Assembly (NCBI GenBank): GCA_963728765.1 | Contig: CAVSKX010000004.1 | Coordinates: 496,001-560,000 of the forward strand | Origin: AC-32 sp963728765 | GTDB taxonomy: Bacteria > Actinomycetota > Thermoleophilia > Gaiellales > Gaiellaceae | Length of the DNA: 64,000 bases | Reading direction: 5' to 3' | Shown here: positions 8,739-16,428 of the stretch, in pieces | Layout: each line of letters starts with the position of its first letter | Position numbering within the stretch: the stretch's first letter is position 1 | Translations under genes and position numbers: made by a program | Notes under the pieces: model-generated | Seen by the model: only the letters and a program-made list of their open reading frames with translations | Told to the model about the DNA's origin: nothing | Database searches by the model: none

Positions 8739-8764
8739 GAGCGGGCCCCTGGCCGGGCCCGCTC
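8739..8764 (-). terminator. GC-rich hairpin after recO
   Basis: GAGCGGGCCC at 8739-8748 and GGGCCCGCTC at 8755-8764 form a perfect 10-bp stem with a 6-nt loop, 18 nt past the recO stop. No U tract follows, as is common in high-GC actinobacteria. Confidence 0.65.
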
Positions 8765-8781
8765 GTCGTTCGTGGGGCGCT

Positions 8782-9522
8782 TCAGGAAGCGAGAGTCCGG
8801 AGGCGGAAACCGCCGTGGTACTCGTACGACGAGGTGATGACGCCCAAGGCCTCACGCGCGCCACGCGCGGTGAGGCCCGCATCGTGCGCCTCGGCGAGCG
8901 GCCGTCGGAGCAGGCCCTCGATCCCGAGCACGCCATCTCGCGAGAGCGGTAGCGCGCCGCTCGCGCAGTCGCGGCAGACGGCCCCGCCTGCCCGAGGCGA
9001 GTAGCCGGTGAGGCCGGTCTCGGCGCCGCACTCGGCGCAGCTCGTCACGTGCGGCAGGTATCCCGAGAGCCAGAGCAGCTTGAGCTGAAACGAAAGCACG
9101 AGCGGATCGGCCGGCGGACGCCCGTTCTGCGGCTGGAGCTCGTCGAGGAGCTCGAGGAAGCGTGCGAGCGCGTGGAAGGCGCGCTCGTTGGCTTCCTGCT
9201 CGGGGAACAGGCGCAGCATCGCCTCGGCGGCGACGAGCCCGACGTTCAGACGGTACGGCTGTTCGCGGGCGGCGTGGTGCGAGCGCAGCAGCTCGACTCC
9301 GGTGACCGTCTGCAGCTCGCCGCTTCCCTGGTGAAGCTGCAGCTCGACATGGCTGAGCGGCTCGAGCCGCGCGCCAAACCGCGACTTCGTCTTGCGCACG
9401 CCCTTCGCTACAGCACCGACGCGCCCGCGGTCGAGCGTGTACAGGTGCAGCACGCGGTCGGCTTCCCCGAGACGGAACGAGCGGAGCACGACCGCCTCGG
9501 TCGTGTACGAGCGACCGGCCAT
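8782..9522 (-). CDS. recO: DNA repair protein RecO
   Basis: A 246-residue protein starting MAGRSYTTEAVVLRSFRLGEADRV, the OB-fold N-terminus of RecO, with GVRKTKSRFGARLEPL and a C-terminal zinc site made of CAECG near residue 157 and CRDC near 178. RecO helps RecR load RecA on SSB-coated DNA in RecF-pathway repair. It is a single-gene unit: a -10 box TACACT lies 8 nt before the ATG and a strong hairpin follows. It is divergent from the glutaredoxin gene. Confidence 0.93.
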   Translation of the reverse strand: MAGRSYTTEAVVLRSFRLGEADRVLHLYTLDRGRVGAVAKGVRKTKSRFGARLEPLSHVELQLHQGSGELQTVTGVELLRSHHAAREQPYRLNVGLVAAEAMLRLFPEQEANERAFHALARFLELLDELQPQNGRPPADPLVLSFQLKLLWLSGYLPHVTSCAECGAETGLTGYSPRAGGAVCRDCASGALPLSRDGVLGIEGLLRRPLAEAHDAGLTARGAREALGVITSSYEYHGGFRLRTLAS

Positions 9523-9530
9523 CCCGCTCA

Positions 9531-9536
9531 AGTGTA
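9531..9536 (-). promoter_or_regulatory. -10 box TACACT of recO
   Basis: TACACT ends 8 nt before the recO ATG, a leaderless arrangement. Confidence 0.45.
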
Positions 9537-9587
9537 GGGCCGAGCCAGGCCGGGAATCGCCGCGGCTGCAAGCCGTTTCAACCGTCA

Positions 9588-9839
9588 ATGGCCAGGATCC
9601 AGATGTACACGACCCGCTGGTGCGGCTACTGCGTCCGCGCGAAGACCCTGCTCGAGTCGCGCGGGATCTCGTTCGAGGAGATCTCGCTGGACGACGACCC
9701 GGACTTCCGCCGGCGCCTGCTCGACCTCACCGGCGGGTGGACCGTGCCCCAGATCGTCATCGACGGCCGCCCGATCGGCGGCTACACCGAGCTCTGGCAG
9801 CTCGATCGCAGCGGCGAGCTCGAGCACCTCGCGGCATGA
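9588..9839 (+). CDS. Glutaredoxin-like protein (mycoredoxin type)
   Basis: An 83-residue thioredoxin-fold protein: MARIQMYTTRWCGYCVRAKT with the redox motif C-G-Y-C at residues 12-15, the cis-proline segment GGWTVPQIVIDG and the GGYTEL glutathione- or thiol-contact region. In actinobacteria, which use mycothiol, such proteins usually act as mycoredoxins that reduce mixed disulfides. It stands alone between divergent recO and a terminator hairpin 4 nt past its stop. Confidence 0.88.
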   Translation: MARIQMYTTRWCGYCVRAKTLLESRGISFEEISLDDDPDFRRRLLDLTGGWTVPQIVIDGRPIGGYTELWQLDRSGELEHLAA

Positions 9840-9842
9840 AGA

Positions 9843-9864
9843 AGGCGGGGCTTTCGCCCCGCCT
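9843..9864 (+). terminator. Terminator hairpin after glutaredoxin gene
   Basis: AGGCGGGGC at 9843-9851 and GCCCCGCCT at 9856-9864 form a perfect 9-bp stem with a TTTC loop. A few T residues follow downstream (AACTTGA). It also lies beyond the mutM stop, so it may act in both directions. Confidence 0.75.
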
Positions 9865-9927
9865 CCAACTTGACCCCAACTGTCCTCGAAGGTTCGCCTA
9901 TCGCCGCTTCGATCTGCTTTCAAACGT

Positions 9928-10785
9928 CTATGCGTATCTGTTGTGCGCAGGGCCTCGCAGGCCCTGACAAGCGGGGCAAAACCAGGTTCCACGGCCTGCT
10001 GCGCGGATCTTCTCGATCGGCCGGCCGCACCTTGGGCACGGCTCTCCCTCACGCCCGTAGACCTTGAATTCGTGCTGCATGCGACCGGTTCCGCCGTCGG
10101 GGGTGCGGTAGTCGCGAAGCGTTGCGCCCTGGCGCTCGATACCCGCCTTGAGCGCAGCCCGGATGCCACGGTGGAGGGCGCGGAGCTCGGCGAGGTCCAG
10201 CTCACCGGCCGGCTGCTGCGGGTGGATGCGCGCCCGCCAGAGTGCCTCGTCGGCGTAAATGTTGCCGACGCCCGCGATGCGCCGCTGATCGAGGATCGCC
10301 GCCTTTACCGGCGCGCGCCGGTTGGCGAGTGCCTCGCCGAGGCACTTCGTCGTGAATGCCGCGGCCAGTGGCTCCCCGCCGAGTCGTGTGGCCAGGTACG
10401 GCTCGACCTCGTCTGGCTCCGCAACGAGCCAGGTTCCGAAGCGCCGGACGTCGCGGTACACGACGTCCGATCCGTCGTCTAGACTGACAACAGCACGCCG
10501 ATACGGGTCGGCCGCGAGCGGCGTCCCGCGCCTGACGTGCAGAACGTTCCCCGTCATCCGGAGGTGGATCAGGAGAGCCCGACCAGTCTCGAACCGAACA
10601 ATCAGATACTTGCCGCGGCGATCGACGGCCGCGACCCGCTCGCCCTCCAGCTCGGCCGCGATCTCGATGCGGTCAAACGGGCGCGTTAGCCGCGGATCGG
10701 AGATCTCGACGCTCTCGAAGGTGCGGCCGACGAGCACCGGCTCGAGCCGGCGACGGACGGTCTCGACTTCTGGAAGCTCAGGCAC
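9928..10785 (-). CDS. mutM: Formamidopyrimidine-DNA glycosylase
   Basis: A 285-residue protein with the N-terminal MPELPEVETVRRRLEP (catalytic Pro after Met removal, and Glu), the helix-two-turn-helix segment VGNIYADEALWRARIHP, and a C-terminal zinc finger with CPRCG and CPAC near residues 252-275. It excises 8-oxoguanine and cuts the resulting AP site. The GTG start gives the catalytic second-residue proline, and TACCCT at 10792-10797 is 6 nt upstream of it, implying a leaderless mRNA. Confidence 0.95.
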   Translation of the reverse strand: MPELPEVETVRRRLEPVLVGRTFESVEISDPRLTRPFDRIEIAAELEGERVAAVDRRGKYLIVRFETGRALLIHLRMTGNVLHVRRGTPLAADPYRRAVVSLDDGSDVVYRDVRRFGTWLVAEPDEVEPYLATRLGGEPLAAAFTTKCLGEALANRRAPVKAAILDQRRIAGVGNIYADEALWRARIHPQQPAGELDLAELRALHRGIRAALKAGIERQGATLRDYRTPDGGTGRMQHEFKVYGREGEPCPRCGRPIEKIRAAGRGTWFCPACQGLRGPAHNRYA

Positions 10786-10791
10786 CGCACC

Positions 10792-10797
10792 AGGGTA
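10792..10797 (-). promoter_or_regulatory. -10 box TACCCT of mutM
   Basis: TACCCT ends 6 nt before the GTG of mutM. Confidence 0.45.
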
Positions 10798-10846
10798 GTC
10801 GGCGGCATCCGGGTAGACGTGCCTGGTTGAGCCGTGGCCGCAGCGC

Positions 10847-12145
10847 CTAGGCGAGCACGTCGAGAACGACCGACCGCTGCTGCGGTGGCTCGTCCGCGAT
10901 CGTGTAGGCGGCGGCGACCTCGCGAGCCCCCTCTTCAGCGGCAGCGTTGCTCGCAGCGTGGATCTCCGCCAACGGCTCGCCGGCAGCGATCCTGTCCCCG
11001 CGCTTGCGAAGGCACACGATCCCAACGCTGTGGTCGATCGTTTCGTCCTTCGTGCGGCGGCCAGCGCCGAGGTGCAGGGCCGCCTGCCCGACCGCGACCG
11101 CGCCGAGCGCGCTCACGTAGCCCTCGCGATCGGCTTCGACCGTGAAGACGACAGGGGCAACCGGGAGTACGTCTTCGGTGGGGTGGCCGCCCTGCGCGCT
11201 AATCCACCGCTCGTACGCCTCGTAGGCGGTGCCGTCCGCGATTGCCTGCATCGCGCGCACGCGCCCCTCGTCCACGTCGATGCCGAGGTCCGAGACGGCG
11301 AGCAGTCGTGAGCACGCAGCCAGGACGAGCTCGAGGAAGTCGGCCGGGCCCTCGCCGCGAACGGTCGCGATCGCCTCGCGGATCTCAAGCGCGTTGCCGA
11401 CGGCGCTCCCGAGCGGCTGGTCCATGTCGGTCAGGAGGCAAACGACCTCGCGACCGGCGCGGCCGCCTAGATCGATCATCGCCTCCGCCAGCGCACGGGC
11501 GTCGTCGAGCGATTTCATGAAGGCGCCGTCTCCGACCTTGGCGTCGATCACGATCGCGTCGGCTCCACCCGCGATCTTCTTCGACATGATGCTCGCCGCG
11601 ATCAGCGAGTAGTTGTCGACCGTCGCGGTGACGTCGCGAAGCGCGTAGAGCTTCTTGTCGGCCGGCACGAGGTCCGCGCTCGCGCCGATGATCGCCATCC
11701 CGGCGTCCTTGACCTGCGCAGTGAACTCGTCGGTCGAGAGCTCGACCCGAAACCCGGGGATCGACTCGAGCTTGTCGAGCGTCCCGCCGGTGTGCCCGAG
11801 CCCGCGGCCGCTCATCTTCGCGAACGGCACTCCGCACGCGGCGACGATCGGCCCGACGGCAATCGACGTCTTGTCCCCCACGCCGCCCGTCGAGTGCTTG
11901 TCGACGACCTTGCGGCCGAGCGCGGAGTGGAGGTCGACGGTGTCGCCGGTTGCGATCATCGCCTGCATCAGCGCGTACGTCTCTGTGCTCGTCAGGCCCC
12001 GGAAGAAGATCGCCATCGCGAGCGCGGCCATCTGGTAGTCCGGCACCTCCTCACGCGCGTAACCGAGCATCAGCTCGTTCCATTCCTCCGCCAGCAACGC
12101 GCCGCCGTCGCGCTTGCGCTCGATCAGCTCGCCAGGCCGGATCAT
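10847..12145 (-). CDS. deoA: Thymidine / pyrimidine-nucleoside phosphorylase
   Basis: A 432-residue enzyme with the family signature SGRGLGHTGGTLDKLESIPG (near residues 111-130), DKHSTGGVGDKTS for phosphate binding and a KKIAGGADAIVIDAKVGDGAFMK block. The C-terminal hammerhead domain (LHLGAGRRTKDETIDHSVGI) is present. It splits thymidine, deoxyuridine or uridine to base and pentose-1-phosphate. It ends an operon whose first gene is phosphopentomutase, so the pentose-1-phosphate can go directly to the 5-phosphate. Its ATG overlaps the preceding methyltransferase stop by 4 nt. Confidence 0.95.
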   Translation of the reverse strand: MIRPGELIERKRDGGALLAEEWNELMLGYAREEVPDYQMAALAMAIFFRGLTSTETYALMQAMIATGDTVDLHSALGRKVVDKHSTGGVGDKTSIAVGPIVAACGVPFAKMSGRGLGHTGGTLDKLESIPGFRVELSTDEFTAQVKDAGMAIIGASADLVPADKKLYALRDVTATVDNYSLIAASIMSKKIAGGADAIVIDAKVGDGAFMKSLDDARALAEAMIDLGGRAGREVVCLLTDMDQPLGSAVGNALEIREAIATVRGEGPADFLELVLAACSRLLAVSDLGIDVDEGRVRAMQAIADGTAYEAYERWISAQGGHPTEDVLPVAPVVFTVEADREGYVSALGAVAVGQAALHLGAGRRTKDETIDHSVGIVCLRKRGDRIAAGEPLAEIHAASNAAAEEGAREVAAAYTIADEPPQQRSVVLDVLA

Positions 12146-12852
12146 CGCTCCGCCACGAACACCGTCGCGTAGGCGCCGGCGCGGAACGGCCCGTCGAACT
12201 CGGGCAGGGGCCGCGGCACCTCGGCGCTGAAGATGGTCGAGTCGACGTACTCGTGAACCGCGGCGGCGTCGGGAAAGACGAGCTGGGCGTCGACGTCTTC
12301 TCGTTCCACGCTGCGAAAGTGGCGGACGAGTTGCTCCGCGCCGTTCTCTCGCGAGAACGGCCGCTCCGCCTTCTGGTAGTCGACAAGTCGCCAGACCTCG
12401 GCCATGTGCGCTTCTCCGATCGTGACGGCGACGAGCTTCCCGCCGGGCTCGAGCACACGCGCGAGCTCCGCTAGCGCCCGGTCGACTTCTTCGACGTGGT
12501 AGAGCATCGCGTTCGCGACCGCGCAGTCGAACTCGCCGTCGTCGAACGGCAGCTCCTGGACGTCGGCCACGCGTGCGTCCAACCCGCGGTCGCGCGCGAC
12601 CTCCACCATGCGCGGCGATAGATCCGTCGCGACGACCTCCGCAGACGTCTCGCGCGCGAGGCGCTCCGCGAAGTTGCCCATTCCGCAGCCGACTTCCAGC
12701 ACCCGTCGCGGCTGCGCCGCAACCACGGCCTCGAAAGCCGTGTCGAACGCGTCCGGCCCCTCGCGGAAGCGCCGCTGGAAGTCGCGCCTCACGGCAAGCC
12801 CGTCCTCGCTCGCGTACTGGCGGCGAACCAGCTCGGGGTCGTTCAGCCTCAT
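12142..12852 (-). CDS. SAM-dependent methyltransferase in the deoxynucleoside operon
   Basis: A 236-residue class I methyltransferase: RRVLEVGCGMGNFAERLARE as motif I, VVATDLSPRMVEVAR, and LPFDDGEFDCAVANAMLYHV as the motif IV region, typical of UbiE/Methyltransf_11 proteins. Its start (ATGA) overlaps the deoB stop and its stop overlaps the deoA start, so it is translationally embedded between two nucleoside-salvage enzymes. What it methylates is unknown; the placement hints at a nucleoside-related or neighbouring substrate, but that is only context. Confidence 0.8.
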   Translation of the reverse strand: MRLNDPELVRRQYASEDGLAVRRDFQRRFREGPDAFDTAFEAVVAAQPRRVLEVGCGMGNFAERLARETSAEVVATDLSPRMVEVARDRGLDARVADVQELPFDDGEFDCAVANAMLYHVEEVDRALAELARVLEPGGKLVAVTIGEAHMAEVWRLVDYQKAERPFSRENGAEQLVRHFRSVEREDVDAQLVFPDAAAVHEYVDSTIFSAEVPRPLPEFDGPFRAGAYATVFVAER

Positions 12853-14021
12853 CACTTCTCGAGGATCGGTGTCCCCGGGATGCCGCGGCCGGGCGCCTTG
12901 CCGCCGAGCCACGAATTGACCGTCGCGCCCACGTCAGCGAACTCGCCGTCCTCGTGGATCCGCCCGGCGGCGTTCCGGCCCTGCACGTAGGCCAGCAGGA
13001 GCGCGTGCTCGCGCGAATGGTCGGTCGAGGGCGTCGTCGGGTCGCAACCGTGATCGGAGGTCAGGATCAGCAGGTCCTGGTCGCGGAGCGCATCGAGGAG
13101 GTCGGGAAGCCGCCGGTCGAAGTCCTGGAGGCAGCGGTGGAAGTTGACGGGGTCGTTGCGGTGCCCCCAGAGCATGTCGGTCTCGACCAGGTTGGTGAAG
13201 ACGAGCCCCTCGTCGAGCTCGCGCAGCAGCGTCTCCGTCTGCTGGATCCCCTCGACGTTGGACTTCGTCGGCCGAGACTCGTCGATGTCGCACCCGGCGA
13301 AGATGTCGGAGATCTTGCCGACGCCGTGCACCTTGTGGCCGGCCTCGCGCACGAGTGTGAGGTAGTTCGGTCGGCGCGGCTCGAGCGAGAAGTCGTGCCG
13401 GTTCGGGGTCCGCTCGTAGTTCCCGGGCTCGCCGACGAACGGTCGTGCGATCACGCGCCCGACCGCGTGCTTGCCCGTGAGGATTTCTCGGGCGATCCGG
13501 CAGCCCTCGTACAGCTCCTGAAGCGGAATCGTCTCCTCGTGCGCGGCGATTTGGAAGACGGAGTCGGCCGACGTGTAGACGATCCACTTGCCGGTGTGCT
13601 GGTGCTCCTCGCCGAGCTCCTGGATGATCTCCGTCCCCGAAGCCGGCTTGTTGCCGAGCACGCCGCGCCCGGTCCGGTGCATGAACGGGTCGATCACGTC
13701 GTGCGGGAACCCCTGCGGGTACGTGGGGAACGGCGTCGGAGTGACGACGCCCATCAGCTCCCAATGGCCGGCGGTCGTGTCTTTGCCCTTCGAGCGCTCG
13801 AGCAGGCGGCCGGCGACCGCCGGCGCGCCCGGTTGCGGCGGACAGCCCTCGAGCGGCTCGACGTTTCCGAGCCCGAGCGCCTCGAGATTCGGCAGGTCGA
13901 GGCCGCCGACCGCGCGCGCGACGTTGCCGAGCGTGTCAGAGCCCTCGTCCCCGTACGCGTCGGCATCCGGGAGCGCTCCCGCGCCCACGGCATCCAGCAC
14001 GATCACGCAGGCGCGCGGCAC
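12852..14021 (-). CDS. deoB: Phosphopentomutase
   Basis: A 389-residue member of the alkaline-phosphatase superfamily. It begins (M)PRACVIVLDAVGAGALPDA with the metal-binding Asp, has SDTLGNVA and KDTTAGHWEL (active-site Thr) and the C-terminal metal ligands in LTSDHGCDPTTPSTDHSRE. It converts (deoxy)ribose-1-phosphate to the 5-phosphate. It heads the deoB-methyltransferase-deoA operon with 4-nt overlaps. The GTG start has a -10 box TAGATT only 6 nt upstream that physically overlaps the -10 box of the divergent small gene. Confidence 0.95.
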   Translation of the reverse strand: MPRACVIVLDAVGAGALPDADAYGDEGSDTLGNVARAVGGLDLPNLEALGLGNVEPLEGCPPQPGAPAVAGRLLERSKGKDTTAGHWELMGVVTPTPFPTYPQGFPHDVIDPFMHRTGRGVLGNKPASGTEIIQELGEEHQHTGKWIVYTSADSVFQIAAHEETIPLQELYEGCRIAREILTGKHAVGRVIARPFVGEPGNYERTPNRHDFSLEPRRPNYLTLVREAGHKVHGVGKISDIFAGCDIDESRPTKSNVEGIQQTETLLRELDEGLVFTNLVETDMLWGHRNDPVNFHRCLQDFDRRLPDLLDALRDQDLLILTSDHGCDPTTPSTDHSREHALLLAYVQGRNAAGRIHEDGEFADVGATVNSWLGGKAPGRGIPGTPILEK

Positions 14022-14026
14022 GCGGC

Positions 14027-14033
14027 TAATCTA
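14027..14033. promoter_or_regulatory. Overlapping divergent -10 boxes
   Basis: Plus strand TAATCT at 14027-14032 lies 9 nt before the ATG at 14042; minus strand TAGATT (14033 to 14028) lies 6 nt before the deoB GTG at 14021. The two boxes share five base pairs, so two leaderless genes fire from one 7-bp site and RNA polymerase can occupy only one direction at a time. Confidence 0.5.
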
Positions 14034-14041
14034 TCTCGCTA

Positions 14042-14149
14042 ATGGACGCCGTCCTCGGACTGCTCGGCCTGACGGTCTTTATCGTGTGCGTGATCGCGCT
14101 CGCCGCTGGGACCACGTGGCTCGTCGTCAAGATCTTCCCCACGAAGTAG
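14042..14149 (+). CDS. Single-span membrane micro-protein, 35 residues
   Basis: An open frame too short for usual gene calling: MDAVLGLLGLTVFIVCVIAL followed by AAGTTWLVVKIFPTK. It is a single hydrophobic helix of about 27 residues with a short basic C-terminus. The divergent -10 box and start codon 9 nt apart support expression. Similar one-helix proteins occur in actinobacteria as far as I recall, but I cannot name a family or function. It sits between divergent deoB and convergent ald. Confidence 0.55.
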   Translation: MDAVLGLLGLTVFIVCVIALAAGTTWLVVKIFPTK

Positions 14150-14163
14150 CGCTCCGGACCCGC

Positions 14164-15288
14164 TCACACTGGCGACAGCGGCAAGACGTCCTCGAGCGGG
14201 TGGAAGTCGAGCCCGTGCGCGTCCGCGACAGCCTCGTACGTGACCTTGCCGTCGAGCACGTTGACGCCGCGCGCCAGAGCGCGGTCACGCGCGACGGCCT
14301 CCGCAAGCCCGTGGCCGGCGATCGCCTCGACGTACGGCAGCGTCACGTTTGTGAGCGCCTTCGTCGACGTGATCGGAACCGCGCCCGGCATGTTCGCGAC
14401 GCAATAGTGCGTTACACCGTCGACGACGTAGACGGGCTCGCTGTGTGTCGTCGGGCGCGAGGTCTCGGCGCTCCCGCCCTGGTCGATCGCGACATCGGCG
14501 AGGACGGCGCCGTCCTTCATCTGCGCGACCATCTCGCGCGTCACGAGCTTCGGCGCCACGGCGCCGGGGATCAGGACGGCGCCGATTACGACGTCGGCCT
14601 CCGCGACCGACTCCTCGATCTGCAGCGACGACGACATCACGAGGCTGACCCGGCCCGACAGGATCTCGTCGAGGTGACGCATCCGGTCGACCGAGCGCTC
14701 GAGGATCGTCACGTTCGCGCCGAAGCCCAGCGCGATGATCGCAGCGTTGTAGCCGACGATCCCGCCGCCGATCACGAGCACGCGGCCGGGCGCCACTCCC
14801 GGCACGCCGCTGAGCAGCAGGCCGCGGCCGCCAAGCGGCTTCTCGAGGAAGTACGCGCCGGCCTGCGCCGCCAGCCGGCCGGCGATCTCGCTCATCGGAG
14901 CCAGCAGCGGCAGCGCGCCGTTGTCCGTCTCGACCGTCTCGTAGGCGACGCACGCTGCGCCGCTCTCGGCGAGCGCTCGGGTGAGCTCCTCGCTCGCCGC
15001 GAGGTGGAGGTAGGTGAAGAGGACGAGGCCCTCGTGGAGACGTGGGTACTCGTCGGGCAGAGGCTCCTTCACTTTCAGCAGGAGCTCGGAATCGCGCCAG
15101 ACCTCGTCGACGGACGCGAGCGTGGCGCCGACCGAGCTGTAGGCGTCGTCCGGGAAGGAGCTGCCTTCGCCGGCGCCTGTCTCGACGACCACGTCGTGCC
15201 CGCCCTGAACGAGCTCCCGCGCGCCCGCGGGCGTCAGCGCGACGCGGTACTCGTCGGACTTGATCTCCTTGACGACTCCGACCTTCAT
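14164..15288 (-). CDS. ald: Alanine dehydrogenase
   Basis: A 374-residue enzyme starting MKVGVVKEIKSDEYRVALTP, with KVKEPLPDEYPRLHEGLVLF (catalytic Lys and His), the Rossmann motif VLVIGGGIVGYNAAIIALGFGA and the signature VIGAVLIPGAVAPKLVTREMV. It reversibly oxidatively deaminates L-alanine to pyruvate with NAD. With a PPDK and its regulator in the window, pyruvate handling is well represented. A -10 box TAGGGT lies 11 nt upstream of the ATG. Confidence 0.95.
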   Translation of the reverse strand: MKVGVVKEIKSDEYRVALTPAGARELVQGGHDVVVETGAGEGSSFPDDAYSSVGATLASVDEVWRDSELLLKVKEPLPDEYPRLHEGLVLFTYLHLAASEELTRALAESGAACVAYETVETDNGALPLLAPMSEIAGRLAAQAGAYFLEKPLGGRGLLLSGVPGVAPGRVLVIGGGIVGYNAAIIALGFGANVTILERSVDRMRHLDEILSGRVSLVMSSSLQIEESVAEADVVIGAVLIPGAVAPKLVTREMVAQMKDGAVLADVAIDQGGSAETSRPTTHSEPVYVVDGVTHYCVANMPGAVPITSTKALTNVTLPYVEAIAGHGLAEAVARDRALARGVNVLDGKVTYEAVADAHGLDFHPLEDVLPLSPV

Positions 15289-15299
15289 CGGGGCGAGAA

Positions 15300-15305
15300 A
15301 CCCTA
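15300..15305 (-). promoter_or_regulatory. -10 box TAGGGT of ald
   Basis: TAGGGT ends 11 nt before the ald ATG. Further upstream is GACGG-T-CCGTC (15349-15359), a perfect palindrome that could be an operator. Confidence 0.4.
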
Positions 15306-15370
15306 GCTTCTCGGCGCTTGGCCGATGTCGAGACACGCCGTGGACGGTCCGTCACAGATCAGGCACGAAG

Positions 15371-15483
15371 CGTCACAGACACGTGCGGCGGCGCCGAATA
15401 TGCTCGCCTCGGGGAGGAGGCCGGGCGAACCGTAGTGAGGAGCGGCCGAGAGAGAACGGGGTGGCAGCATTGAGCTCGCCGCG
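15371..15483 (+). ncRNA. Candidate promoter plus small RNA, copy 2 of a shared element
   Basis: CGTCACAGACA (15371-15381), 17 nt, TATGCTCGC (from 15399), then GGGGAGGAGGCCGGGCG at the expected RNA start (15411-15427), ACCGTAGT and GAGAGAGAACGGGGTGGCAGC. The same blocks occur at 5861-5968, and the 17-nt G-rich start recurs exactly at 60763-60779 on the minus strand. Inside lies a 12-codon frame GTG...TGA (15433-15471) after the GGAGGAGG, a possible leader peptide. It runs towards the end of the minus-strand DUF3866 gene, with no plus-strand gene following. A second CGTCACAGA lies 23 bp upstream. Confidence 0.4.
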
Positions 15484-16428
15484 TTACGCGCCAGCTGGGC
15501 GGAGCAGGCTGCGGGCTGCGACGCCTGCACCGTAGGCCGCCGCGAAGAAGTCCGGATCTTCGTCCGGCCCACGGCCCATGTGCGAGAGCGGCAGTCCCGC
15601 GCACGCCTCGCGCCAACCGCCCGATGGTTCCGCAACCACGACCTCGCCGCGCACGAGCGCGAGCACGGCCTCTGTGTGGTGGGATCTCCCCCGGTGCCGG
15701 TCCCGCTCATCGGCGACGGAAATCCGCTGCGCGACGACCGGCAAGCCGCCGAGCGAAAGTACCGCGTTCGCCGAGTCTGCAGCCGCGAGGCCGCCGTGGC
15801 CGAAGCGCGTCCCGGTCCCGACGATCCCCGGGCCAACCGAGCAGACGGCTACGTCGTGCTCCCCGCGGGCCCAGAGAAGGGCCGAGGCCGGTGAGACGCA
15901 TTGCACCTCCGCGTCGAAGCACGGCGCCACCGCCGCGGTCGAGGCCAGCAAGCCGCGCTCCCGCAGCGTCCGCACCGTGTCCGACAGCGACACCGGCAGT
16001 GCGCCGCCTGCGAGCTGCAGGTACGCGACGCGCAACCCCTCCAGCGCCGCGCACACCGGCGAGACCTGGCTGTGGAGCGAGCAGCAGACGACCGGCATCC
16101 CCTCCAAGGCGTCCGCACTCTCCCCCGCCTCCTCCGCATGGACACGCGCGTGCTGGAGCGGCGTGTACGGCAGGACCATCACGTGCGCCCCTTCCTCGGC
16201 CGCGAGCTCGAGGCCGCGCGTCAGGTTCGCGTAGAGAACGTCGAACCCGCCGCTGCCGAGCTCGAGCTCCCACGCCTGCACGTTCACCAGCACCTCGTCC
16301 TCGAGCGCGACCGGCCCCGTGACCGTCGGGTAGGCGACGCAGGCGACCCCGTCGACCTCCAGCCGTACGAAGGCGTCGTGCCGCTCGCGTATAGCGGTGA
16401 CGCGGCCGCGCCGCAGGCTAAGCGCCAC
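15484..16428 (-). CDS. DUF3866 family protein
   Basis: A 314-residue protein: MALSLRRGRVTAIRERHDAF, HVMVLPYTPLQHARVHAEE, VVCCSLHSQVSPVCAALEG, VAVCSVGPGIVGTGTRFGHG and VVAQRISVADERDRHRGRSH. I recognise this as the actinobacterial DUF3866 family, whose biochemical role is not established. Conserved Cys, His and GPGIVGTGT suggest a phosphate- or metal-binding enzyme, but that is inference. Its start overlaps the preceding peptidase gene by 11 nt, so the two are cotranslated. Confidence 0.8.
   Translation of the reverse strand: MALSLRRGRVTAIRERHDAFVRLEVDGVACVAYPTVTGPVALEDEVLVNVQAWELELGSGGFDVLYANLTRGLELAAEEGAHVMVLPYTPLQHARVHAEEAGESADALEGMPVVCCSLHSQVSPVCAALEGLRVAYLQLAGGALPVSLSDTVRTLRERGLLASTAAVAPCFDAEVQCVSPASALLWARGEHDVAVCSVGPGIVGTGTRFGHGGLAAADSANAVLSLGGLPVVAQRISVADERDRHRGRSHHTEAVLALVRGEVVVAEPSGGWREACAGLPLSHMGRGPDEDPDFFAAAYGAGVAARSLLRPAGA

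Noticed and set aside
8661..8781. T-box or other riboswitch before glyQS
   Set aside because: Only 121 nt are available, half taken by the recO terminator; no T-box sequence (TGGNACC) seen, and the -10 box lies 8 nt from the start codon.
15400..15480. Known riboswitch class (ydaO, glycine, SAM) at the shared RNA element
   Set aside because: None of the consensus blocks I know for these classes fit; the conserved blocks were therefore reported as an unassigned element.
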